33,866 nt of DNA from assembly GCA_036897095.1 (NCBI GenBank), contig JAYMSP010001286.1:1-33866 (forward strand), written 5' to 3'. The position numbers and the translations under genes are program-made. The stretch is from Plantago elongata. Its lineage: Eukaryota > Streptophyta > Magnoliopsida > Lamiales > Plantaginaceae. Below are positions 1 to 10,260 of the stretch, piece by piece; within the stretch, counting starts at the first letter, position 1; each line of letters opens with the position of its first letter. Under the pieces are notes generated by a model. The model searched no databases and was not told the origin of the DNA. It saw nothing but the letters and a program-made list of their open reading frames with translations.

Positions 1-101
1 GAAACTAATCTAACTAGAGTTCTATAATATAAAATACTAATCTAATCAGGAAACTAATACAATTACATAGTCTAACATTCACACCCAAACAAGACCTTAT
101 G

Positions 102-679
102 CTATTACACGTGCCTAGCACGTGAGGACCTATATGTAATTGATATTGTTCAACTTGGTAAGTTAAAGTAATTAACAGGCCATTGGAATTTGATTTGGAT
201 GCTATTTATACCTACTCCATGGTTGCAATAAAGTAAGGTGTCAAAAACTTACTGTGCTATCAGTGTCTAAGTCTCATCCAAATTAGGGAATACTGATTGG
301 GGATGTCGAACGCATGAATGGTCATAGTGGTGTAACGAGAAAGAATACACTCCAAGTCAACATGAGGGAGAAATTATGGAAACTAAACTTCTTTGTGAAT
401 TTGTTCCACTGAGACAACAATCAGCTCAAGCAAGTGCAGGAGGAAGAAGTGAAGATATTAGTCAAGTTGCAAGTGTATCAAATGTGCAAAAGGTACAAGA
501 AGATGCCAAGTTGATGAAAACAGATACAGTAGAAAAAGACAGCTACTTTGCCTCAATTTGTTTCTATTTGCTATGTACCTATTTGTGCAAAATTTTCAAT
601 TACGGTTACCTGCTAATTACATTAACTTACCAAGTCGACAATTACATCTAGGTCCTCACGTGCTAGGCACGTGTAATAG
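102..679. mobile_element. Non-autonomous DNA transposon with ~75-80 bp terminal inverted repeats
   Basis: The left end (102-181) and right end (about 605-679) are inverted copies of each other over roughly 75-80 bp with few mismatches. Each end carries a small internal palindrome, CACGTGC-3 nt-GCACGTG, which is two G-box cores back to back. The inside (about 376-651) has a 91-codon open frame beginning METKLLCEF that looks protein-like in its first 60 residues and then becomes hydrophobic, partly running into the right inverted repeat. No transposase motif is visible. Long TIRs and a possible captured coding piece would fit a Mutator-like non-autonomous element, but I see no clear target-site duplication, so the superfamily is not settled. 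Confidence 0.7.
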
Positions 680-2145
680 GTTGGACGCCCAAAATTAAAA
701 GTGTTTGGCTGAATAAAAATTCAATTTTTAAAAATGGTTAAAAATGAGTCTTCCTTCTTATAATTCGTGAAAAGTCAAATCCGTGGATTTCAATGTATAA
801 CACCCTAATTTCTTAATCCGGTATATAAGTTATTCATATTTTTTCTTATGAGGAAGTTATTATTGTATTATTCATTAGACGTTGATGTAAGATGATTGAA
901 TACACTAATCCAGGTAATAAAATATTTGAAAGTGCTTACCAGTATTGTGAAGTGATAGATCATAGAATACTTGTGATCTGGTTAACATCCCAAAAATACA
1001 AATCATAGTTTTAATTTCTCTTTTCGAGAGGTATGGTGGAGGTAATCATGACGAGTTATTAACCAATTTAATTGTACAATCATATATTAACTTGCGTTAG
1101 TGTGCACAATTGTCAATTGCCCAACCTTCACAACTCAACCAAGAACTTTGATAACTTTACTTATACTCGTTCTATACACAATAAAGAAGTGTTAATTACC
1201 TTTATATTCGGCCAAGTACGTATATACATCACCACTTTCCAACTCTATATATTTTTTCCACCTCTATATTTTGAAAATTAAATTTAATCCGGACTATCTA
1301 ATTTAGCACTATATTTTTTAACTCTACCTGCAATGATTTAACTCATGAAATCTTAGTTAATTAGCTTACGAGCACATTATACTCCTTTTTTTTTAAGAAG
1401 TAAAATTTTTACACAAAATAATGAGCGGGTGATCTCACCAAAAAGTAGTCGTGATATTAATGACTAATTTTTCCTAATTAGAAAGTGCATAACGTTATTT
1501 AAGAAAGTTTGTGTGTTAACATACATACTTTTTAATATAATAATAATTGTGTGAATTCTAATCGAGTATATTTGTTTATTAGATAGACAATGAATTATAG
1601 TGAAGTAATTATTAAACAAAATGTAATAAATCACTAACAATATGGGCCATGTTTGTTATACTGCTGGAGTGGTCATCTTCCCACTCAAATCGAACATTTT
1701 GTACATAAAAAAATCTAGTTTCAATTAAAAAAGGCCACTCAAATTTTATACCAATCAGTTCTTTTTCTTTTTCTTTTTTTACGTTTCTACAGTTTGCAAT
1801 GCAATTTTTTTTTTTTTTTTTTTTAGTTTTTGAGATGGATGTTTCAAGCTGTTTGTCGTCAATATGGGGTGATGATCTTTGAGATAAGGGGAGCCATAAT
1901 GTGGGTTGTCATGTGAATGTCATATTCATTTGTAGGGGTTTAACCAATTTACACTTTATTCATTGCCATGTGCTAAAACCAAACACCTTATTTTATCTCA
2001 TTATCGTTATCAATACCTACTATGCTTCCCACTTTAATTTGCCCTCTACGTCAAGATATAAAGTTGGTACAATACTCTACTCATGTATGATATGATGTAT
2101 CCCATTTTAATTTGCACCTCTTCTTTTGCTAATCAACGAGCTGAG
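680..2145. other. AT-rich intergenic spacer, no gene seen
   Basis: Only short open frames without codon structure or recognisable motifs occur here. A poly-T run lies at about 1807-1824. I see no exon, RNA gene or well-delimited repeat. Confidence 0.6.
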
Positions 2146-2418
2146 CAGGGGCGAATGCATATATGGCTTATGTAGTGCTATAGCACCCCCCTTCAAAATA
2201 AAAGAAAGAATTATATATGTATAATTTTTGTTAAATTGTGTATGTAGACCTATTCAATATATAATATAAATAAGATAATTTTAACATAATTAAATTATAT
2301 ATTCATGAATTCATTAATATTTTATCTTTTAAAAATTTTAATTTGTCAATATTTAAATATATGGAAAAAAAATTAAAATTTAGCACTATATATTCTAAAT
2401 TCCTGACTTCGTCCCTAA
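2146..2418. mobile_element. Small MITE-like element with 7 bp target-site duplication
   Basis: The ends are imperfect inverted repeats (left aggggcgaatgcat, right end the complement of agggacgaagtcagga). The element is flanked by AGCTGAG at 2139-2145 and again at 2419-2425, a probable target-site duplication. The interior is very AT-rich and begins and ends with TAGCACT/AGCACC-like motifs. A 7-8 bp duplication would suit a hAT-type or similar MITE; the family is an inference. Confidence 0.5.
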
Positions 2419-2425
2419 AGCTGAG

Positions 2426-4030
2426 TATAAATGCACCAAATTAAATACCTCACAATCAAACAATCAACGACCTTTCTTTTAAAAAATTACAGTATACGTG
2501 AATTATGAAATATGATGATTTATGTTATCTTTGTATGTAAATTAATTGATTTCAGTTCCTCTTAGTTATATTTTATACTATAATTCAATTATATTCATAA
2601 AATTATAGTCAATTAGAACATAATCTTAAAAATGTATATTGAAGTATTAGTATAAATGATTATATACACTCGACACAACTAGGTTACTACTAGCTTGAGT
2701 GTGTAGATTATATGGAATTCTATAAAGGTATTAGTGCATTTGGCTCTAAGATTATTTGGGTCCGAAACTTTAAATCGCAATTTATGTTATTGTTCTGCTC
2801 TGCCCAACCTATTGGATTAAGTATTTAAGTCGCATATATAGGTATACCTTATCGATACAAGTTATTGTTGTACCAGGCCCATTCGAGGGTGTATAAATTA
2901 ATAAAATATTAAAATTAGTTTGTATTTTCTTCATTCAATGTAAATGTTAGACTTTAGAGTTTAGACGGTGATTTCTGAAAACGAAAAAGAACAGCTCGCA
3001 TATGCATATGTATTGGGAAATTGGGCTTTGATAATTCCATAAGTGCACGCAATGTGTTGGGCAGTTGGGCTCTTCGTGATGTGTGACGGATACACTTCAT
3101 AACAAAACTACGCTTGTGATGAACTTTCTGGTAAAAGACTAGACTCTTTTTCTCTTTTTATTTAACGGCTAAATGTCCACTCGAACTCTCATTTATTATT
3201 TAGAGGTGAAATTTTTTATCAACTGAATTGCACTTAAACTAAGGTGCAATGCAATCAGTCTTAGACTCCTACTGACGATTTAAATTAGATTTAAGTTTTT
3301 ATCCCACTAACTAATTTTTTATCATACCTATTTTTTCTTTTCACTATTATTTCATTCGATAGACAACCTACTTTATCAATCACTTATAACTTTATCAACA
3401 TAATTCCTTAATTCTAGGTAAATCAATCATCTATGAAGTTTTAAAAAGTCCAGAGGGAGTATTAGACTTGTGAAAAAACTCAACTCAAGTTGATAGTCAA
3501 AGAAACCTATATATATATATATGAAAAAATTACTTAAACCCCGTTGGGAGTGGTCGTTATACCGGTCAAAGAAGACGGCCGACGTCGAAGCTCCTAGGTC
3601 GTGGAGCAATTTTGAAATTAGCCGTTGTTTTTATAGGTGGCCCACTTTCTTAATTTTTTTTATTATAATTTTTAAAATATAAAAATATAAAAGTTATACC
3701 GTTTTTTATAAAATTTTCATTATTTATAAATAAAGACCAATCTTGAATATATTTTAATTATTTTAGATTTTATAATTTTTAAATTTGTTTTTGAACCTTA
3801 ATAAAATAAAATTTAAAATTTATTTTAAATATACGATTTGATTAATTTCAATTTTCAATTATTCTCAGAATATATTAAACAAGTTATAATAATTATAAAA
3901 TATTAATAAAAAATTAAAAAATAGTATCCTTCGTGATATCCGAATAATTCATTCAACATGATTTGATGATTTGTAACTGTAGAGTGGTCTTACCTTTCCT
4001 CCAAATTATTTACGGCAGTAGTAGTCTATT
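2426..4030. other. AT-rich intergenic spacer upstream of eIF3j
   Basis: No coding exon is visible. A short (TA)n run lies near 3510-3522. A strikingly GC-rich patch at about 3540-3610 sits inside very AT-rich DNA (3440-3930) and may be part of a decayed element, since 3452-3461 reads like a Stowaway end (gagggagtat). The eIF3j promoter should lie in the last few hundred bases; I see no convincing TATA box. Confidence 0.4.
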
Positions 4031-4215
4031 TTCCTCGCACAAACATTAACCCTAGAAATCCGATCAGAATCTCTGTGGGCGTTTTCTTCTCTCAGGCTCT
4101 CACCCTCTCCTAATCCTCTCGCTCTTGTTGTCTTGAGATTCTTGTAGGGTTTGGCTCTCTCAATTGGGTATTTTCTCCAGCTAATTCAGCTAGGGTTGTT
4201 CTTCCTCTTCATCAG

Positions 4216-4394
4216 GTTAGTCCTTCGTTTCCTCTACAACCTTCATTTTACTTATTCTATTCGATTTTCCCCAAAATTCTGAGCATCAATTAGATCACCA
4301 TAACTAGTTTTCTGGTTTTGGTCGATTTTTATTGCGCGATTGTAACCGATAGGTATTATATATTCTAAACTATCGTTTCGTCTATATCATACAG
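4216..4394 (+). other. Probable intron in the 5' UTR of eIF3j
   Basis: A pyrimidine-rich leader (about 4080-4215) ends in CAG|GTTAGT at 4216, and a matching acceptor ACAG|AGAGC lies at 4394, 49 bases before the ATG. A leader intron is common in plant housekeeping genes. Inferred from splice consensus only. Confidence 0.5.
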
Positions 4395-4443
4395 AGAGCT
4401 ACCGAAGTGTTAAGTCTGTTAGTTGGCTTTGAAGAATCGAAAC

Positions 4444-7400
4444 ATGGCAGATTGGGGTAATTCTACCTGTTTCAATTTACTGTTTAAATTTCCCTGTTTG
4501 TTTGAAGCAATTTTGATCTGTAGTTTGATACAAACAATTAGGAATAGAGTTTTATTCTGACCGGGTTAATTTAGCTGCCTGTGATAAATGTTTTGTTTCC
4601 CCTATTGCTTAGACATGCGTTTAATCAATGCATACAAGTTTATATTAGTTAGATTGCGTTTCTAAGAAGTTTCTGTGGTATCAATGATAATCTTGTGTGG
4701 TTTAGTGCCAATTAACTCCGATGCAGTCTTCTTGATTTTTGTCTTGGGTGGGTGGTAAATGATCCTCATTGGAATTATGTTTGTAATGTTCCATAATCTA
4801 GGGTGGTAAACGATCCTCATTGGAATTATTCCAATGTTTGTAATGTTCCATAATTGAAGTTATATGTTAAAAATTTATAGTTGCAAACTGTTAAATCAAA
4901 TCTTATCATCACTCTTGCTTGTTTAAATATCTTATCAATCTTAACCCCTAATGGTATTTCAGAGGATGAGCCTATTCCAGACCTTCTAAAGAAGGAGCAG
5001 CTTAAGAGTAATTGGGATGATGAAGATTTGGATGATGTGAAGGAATCATGGGAAGATGAGGAGGAGCCTGCGCCGGTATGAGATCTACACTCACTCATAC
5101 TGCTCTGTCGTGCAATATCATTTTATTTGGTATAATGGTTTCTCATGTTTTCATATAACTGCTCCTTTAACCAAGGATATCGCGATGTTTTCATATAAAC
5201 TGCTCCTTTAACCAAGGATATTGAGCTATTGACTGCTTCTACAACATTGTATGATAGTTCTGCAACACAATGCATAGCTCTTCTAAAATAATCTCTATAC
5301 TCCCTCAGTCCCCTACTATTCCCTTACCTTCTCGGAACTGTTTTTTATACATGCTGTGTTTGGAAGAGTATTGGGTGTATATGTATATCAGTTAAGTTGT
5401 GGACCTGACAATAATGAAGCAACTATGAGGTTTATTAGAGTTTATTGCCTCCTAATAGGAAAGTGAATGTCGAGTGGAATATTCTGTGAAAACTGGACAC
5501 ATTTAGTGGGATGAAACATTATCTTTAGCCATACTACTTTCCTTACTGGCGGGGTTTTCACAGGGGTGAAACCCCTTGAGGTATTGAACATGGCATTCTT
5601 AACTCATGTCATGTTTATGGTTGATTGCTTAAGTTTACTCCCTTTATGATGTTTCAGGCACCTAAAGTGGAGCCGTCTGCTGAAAAGGTTTCTAAAAAGG
5701 CTGCTGCAAAGTCAAGTGAAAAGAAAGGGAAAGCTATTGAAGTTCCACAGGAGGATCCTTTAGATCCTGTTGAAGAAAAGCTTCGCCAACAAAGGTGTGC
5801 TTATAATGTTTCAAATACATGTAAAAGCACTGTTTTGTCTTGTGTCTGTTTATTGCCTGGACGTTTTGATTTTGAGATTTATTAGGTATACATAAATAAG
5901 CTTAGATAGATCATGGTTTTCTACAATGCACATTCCACGGTATATATTTCTTGTAGGGTGGTAGTGTTAGTTCCAAATATCTTTCTTCGTTGTCATGCAA
6001 ATATTTAAGGTCGGTCCATTGACCCTTACCACGTTGCTGTTGACCTTGTTACTCTGTAATTTTATTCGTCTCACGAATGCATTGCCTCTGCCTGTAAGTT
6101 ATATTTTTCATACCTTATGACCATCTGTTATTGGCTGGACTATGTGAAGGTTGCTGCATCTCTAATGTATATGTATGTATATAGAAGTGATTAATTTTGA
6201 CAAAGCTTAGATACATTTTCGGCCTTGCATGCCTGTTTTGATTGACAATCTACATTTTGGCCGTTAACATAAAGATATTAGAGACTTGTAAGGCTGCACT
6301 AGTTTTCCTTAGCTTTGATTGTTAGATGTTGTATATCCCTGGTTTCCCTTTGAAGTTTTTATGACATCTATTAGAATAAAAAATAAAAGTAATCTTCATA
6401 TATCTTTAGCCTGTTTAATGGAATTTTGACATATCCACAATTGTATCTCTGCCTATACTTTCTGGTAGAGTCTTGATCTAACTTCCATTATGACCATTTG
6501 CTCACAGTCAATCATACATTGTAATTTTTAAACTATGCTTGTTATTGTTGAAGTATACTATATATGACTTGAATTATTCCATCCTAGTGTCCGTCTCAAC
6601 ATGAACTGGAAATACTTTAATATGAAATTCTTAGGAAAAAGGCAGCATTTCCTCGACATTATGAATAATAACCAACCTAAAGTATATGCTTTAACTGCCC
6701 CTAAAATCTGAATGGGGTAAACCAATTTTGCACTTTGCGCCTAATTATGGGTGGCTACTAATATAAACTTTTAGTTATTGTTAGAATGTTACTGTAAACG
6801 ATCTGCTCCTGAAGTGTAAATTGAGAATGTCTTACTGTGTTTGTTACTTTATTGTGGACTAGAATTTGATAAACCAAGGGCTGTTTCAATCCCCAACTAC
6901 GACCATCATCAGTGATGATCCTTTATTCATACTGAAGCCTTTCTTATGTCCCCTGAGATGAAAAAAATGTAGCACTTGTTGGCCGTACTACCTTGGATAT
7001 AAGATTGTCTCTTATGCTTTTCTACAGGCTTGTTGAAGAAGCTGATTACAAGTCCACTGCAGAATTGTTTGCCAAGAAGGGTGGTGATGACAAGACGATT
7101 GACAATTTTATTCCCAAATCTGAAAGCGATTTCGACGAGTACGCAGAACTTATTGCTCATAAGCTTCGCCCCTTTGAGGTTAGTTGTTACTTGCCTGGGG
7201 TTTGCTATTTATCTTGTGATTTTCTGCAGGATCCTTGAATTTGTCATGTTCTGTGTTACAGAAAAGCTATCACTATATTGGGTTGCTGAAGTCTGTAATG
7301 AGATTATCGTTGACTTCTTTAAAAGGTGCAGACGCCAAAGAAGTAGCCTCTTCTGTGACTGCAATTGCAAATGAAAAGATTAAAGCAGAAAAAGAAGCTA

Positions 7401-7618
7401 ATACTGGCAAGAAGAAAGGTATGTGAATTTTCAGTTGCATGCAGTGGAGAAAAATTAAGTTGTCGTTTATGAAGTTGAATGCTCGATCTGCCAAATGGGC
7501 TATTTACCAACTATTGTTTCTGTCAGGTGGAAAGAAGAAGCAGCTGCATGTTGGCAAGCCAGATGATGACGTGGCTGTTGATACTTATGATGATTTTGAC
7601 GACTATGACTTCATGTGA
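4444..7618 (+). CDS. EIF3J: Eukaryotic translation initiation factor 3 subunit J (eIF3j)
   Basis: Six exons: 4444-4456, 4963-5075, 5658-5794, 7028-7178, 7262-7418, 7527-7618, giving a 220-residue protein with every junction in frame. The product begins MADWEDEPIPDLLKK, then has an acidic N-terminal stretch (WDDEDLDD.., about residues 20-36), a lysine-rich segment, and the conserved core: EKLRQQRLVEEADYKST, then FIPKSESDFDEYAELI, then YIGLLKSVMRLSLTSL. It ends in an acidic aromatic tail, DDFDDYDFM. This matches the family architecture and usual plant length (about 220-230). eIF3j is the loosely bound eIF3 subunit that helps place eIF3 on the 40S ribosome and sits near the mRNA entry/decoding site in the cytoplasm. 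The start is fixed by a 13-nt first exon that completes the conserved MADWE. Introns 1 and 2 contain small tandem duplications and a MITE end. Identification is confident; only UTRs are uncertain. Confidence 0.95.
4750..4856 (+). repeat. Two-copy tandem duplication (~50 bp) in eIF3j intron 1
   Basis: A segment starting GGGTGGTAAATGATCCTCAT at 4750 is repeated from 4801 with few changes; the second copy has an extra ATTCCAATG-like duplication. It is purely intronic. Confidence 0.8.
5145..5221 (+). repeat. Two-copy tandem duplication (~36 bp) in eIF3j intron 2
   Basis: ATGTTTTCATATAA(A)CTGCTCC..AAGGATAT occurs at 5145-5180 and again at 5185-5221, differing by a single inserted A. Confidence 0.8.
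5300..5550. mobile_element. Decayed Stowaway-like MITE in eIF3j intron 2
   Basis: The left end, TA followed by CTCCCTCAGTCCCCTACTATT, has the form of plant Stowaway termini. The right end is not clearly preserved; sequence around 5500-5550 is only weakly complementary, so the end coordinate is approximate. Confidence 0.4.
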
Positions 7619-8741
7619 TCAGATCATCAGATTCAGATATACCCCTTCTCTCCCATCATCTCAAACTGTGTTATGGCATTCAGAATACATTTACCTCCCA
7701 AAAGACTCGGGCATATGAAGAGAGGATTCTGCGGTCTCTTATTAATTTTGGGGTGTACTGAGTTTGTATTATTTGTATGATCCCAGACTACATTTTGGTA
7801 TTCGGTGGAAATTTTGTGCATGTCTTGATTAAAGCCCCGCATCTGCTGGTAGTGTTGTTATGGATCTTGGGTTGTGATCTGCGAAGTGTGAAGATAGAAT
7901 TAATCATTTGAAAATACGCTTTTTCAACCTTTATTTTTTTTTCATTACTTTTAACTTTTCGTATAAAATTATGTGTCATCCCTAGCCAAAGCCTTTATTA
8001 AATCATCTGTAAATGATTACAGAATAAAGCTCCATGGGATGCACATACAGCTTTTTTTCGCAGATTGATACACTGACTTGGTAAGGATACTCTCCAATGT
8101 ACCATTGTTTCAGGTAGACTAATTCGGAATTTTGGGACACTGGGAGGTAGTGCTGAGCTTGGGATCAGGGCTTTGTAGTGATAGTGATGGATAACAACAT
8201 TAAATTCCTCAGTTGGGAACTCCGGCTTCCGTATGTTCTTAAGTCCCTCACTTTGAGGTTCGACCCCTGCATTGTGAAAAGACCGTTTCCCCACTTTAAC
8301 GTAAGCGGGGTTTTAGAAGGCCAACAGATGGTCCGACCTCTAGTGACCCCTCACCAGTCTCCCAGAGAATAGGGATTGCATACTTCTAATCTAATATAGC
8401 ATCTGCCTCATTACAAGTCTCTTATCTATCAACAAGTCCCATTTAGGTATTTCATTTAATATATTCCATTTATGGTACTCTAAAGACTTTTATGAGGTTC
8501 TCCCCTGCAATCATCATATTCCCATACAATGTATGCCATATGGCCATGTAAAGCTACCCCACTCTCAAAGTATCTTATCATAATATTTGCATAATGTAGT
8601 CTCATGCTTTTACCAATATTTATCCTTGGTACGATTTACTAATTTATAGTCAAATTAATACTCAAAAAAGTTGAAAGTATTATTTAAATTGGACATTTGC
8701 ATATTGTAGTTTTAATTGTCACACATAAACTTTGTTGGACT
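7619..8741. other. eIF3j 3' flank and intergenic spacer; possible SINE-like repeat
   Basis: The eIF3j 3' UTR probably occupies the first 300 bases or so. Around 8200-8380 a less AT-rich stretch contains GGTTCGACCCC (8260-8270), which matches the tRNA/SINE B-box form, but I cannot find a clean A-box or a poly-A tail, so a SINE call is weak. No gene is seen. Confidence 0.35.
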
Positions 8742-9120
8742 GGCAAAAAATAAAATAATTAATATATTTATTCCGTTAAATTTTAAAATACTAAAATAAA
8801 AGATAGATAATTCTAAATAAATATTACTTTATTTTAAAATATTTTAGAAGATAAATTTAATTTTTTTATTAATATTTATAGTTTTTTAATTTAAATATTC
8901 ATATGTCGAAGGGGCGATCGACTTATGCCTTGGTGATACCTCATCGCCCTTCCGCCATGTAAATATTTAAATTAGAAAAATATAAATTTTAATAAAAAAT
9001 ATAAATTTTCCTTCTAAAATATTTTTAAAATTTAAATAATATTTTAAGAATTACTTATTTTTTACTTTAGTATTTTGAATTCTAATGGAATAAATACGTT
9101 AATTTTTTTACTTTTTTACC
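8742..9120. mobile_element. Foldback (long inverted-repeat) MITE-like element
   Basis: Left arm (about 8742-8905) and right arm (about 8956-9120) are inverted copies over about 160 bp, both very AT-rich; the outer ends are GGCAAAAAATAAAA and the complement of GGTAAAAAAGTAAA. The roughly 50 bp centre is much richer in GC and has its own inverted pair (AAGGGGCGAT.. and ATCGCCCTT). No open frame or obvious target duplication is present. Transcribed, it would form one long hairpin. Confidence 0.75.
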
Positions 9121-9900
9121 GTTGTCAGGCAGGGTGAAGGCCTGCCTGACCGTAGAAAAGTCGAACTTTGTTATTTTATCTAATAATTATTGTTTTCCAG
9201 TCAAATATCATTAATGTTTACCTAATTTAAGTGAATTTATTATCTCATATATAATCATCTTCAATGATTTTGAATTGCAAACACATTTTTATAAACATTT
9301 TTTCAATGATATTGTTCTATAATTATCATGAATTCCCAAACCTCAAACCTCCCGACTAATTATGTAATCGTGTAACATGTTTAATTTTGTAGTAATAACA
9401 ATAGTAATGATGTTTTACATTAGTATAGTTACACAATTTTATTTATCCTACCCGTTAATTATGATCAAAACAATATACTTTCTCTAACTGTAGCCGCTCA
9501 ACAACACTCGGTTGATAATGACATGCGTGGTCGATTCACGTCATTCTTTATATGTGTCAGTCGACGAGAAAAAATATAAATCACACTATCCAACATATAA
9601 GATACATACTTTCAACATGTCATATGCAAAATGAACGGTTCATGAATTTCAAGTATAATTAATACTCCTCCTAAATTCAATTCTCCCTGATCCACAAAGC
9701 TATTACTAATTCTAAAACATGGCAAAATCAAATCCAAATAAACATAAATTGATGTTTTCTTTAAATGTAAAAACCTATCCATTTAATTTCAAAAAATTGA
9801 AAAGCGACGTTGAGTGAGCCCCCAAAAGTACAGTTGTTGGAGAAAAATAAATGAGAAACGACGTCGTTCAAGTACCGAAACAGAAAAGAAAAACAATGTG
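9121..9900. other. Intergenic spacer upstream of the VAL-like gene
   Basis: No gene is seen. A perfect 10 bp hairpin lies just outside the foldback element at 9124-9150 (GTCAGGCAGG, 7-nt loop, CCTGCCTGAC). ACGT-core motifs (GCGACGTTG near 9804, CGACGTCG near 9854) lie in what is probably the distal promoter of the VAL-like gene. Confidence 0.4.
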
Positions 9901-10260
9901 GACCCACATCGCTAGGTGAGTATATATCTATCATCATCATCTCGCATCATACCTTTTTTTCATCTCTCTCTCTAAAACAAAAACAAAAACAAAAACCCTC
10001 TCACTCTCCATCACTCTTTCTTTATAATCATACCGAACTACTGTTTCTTCCTTCTCAGGTGATATGGAGTAACTTCAATATACTCCATACAAAACACCAA
10101 TTTCAATCTCCTTCTCTAGGTATTTCACTCCTTTTCAATTGATAACAGACTCTTTTATTTTTCAAAACCAGATAAAACTCTTCGCTACATTTTTTTTATG
10201 TCATTCGATTGTTGTTTGTTCGTTTGTGAATTAGGAATTGTTAGGGTTCTGTGTAATGTG
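9901..10260 (+). promoter_or_regulatory. Core promoter and 5' leader of the VAL-like gene
   Basis: A TATATAT box at 9921-9927 is followed about 35-40 bases later by a CT-rich tract (9950-9975) and a (CAAAAA)n-type leader, a typical plant initiation region. A probable 5' UTR intron runs from 10120 (CTAG|GTATTT) to 10234 (ATTAG|GAATTG), just upstream of the ATG at 10261. Inferred from consensus. Confidence 0.45.

Noticed and set aside
1072-1281. Short open frame in the left spacer
   Set aside because: No motif, AT-driven codons, no splice partners; consistent with chance.
8178-8380. tRNA-like gene suggested by GGTTCGACCCC
   Set aside because: No acceptor stem, A-box or cloverleaf could be drawn around it; at most a SINE remnant.
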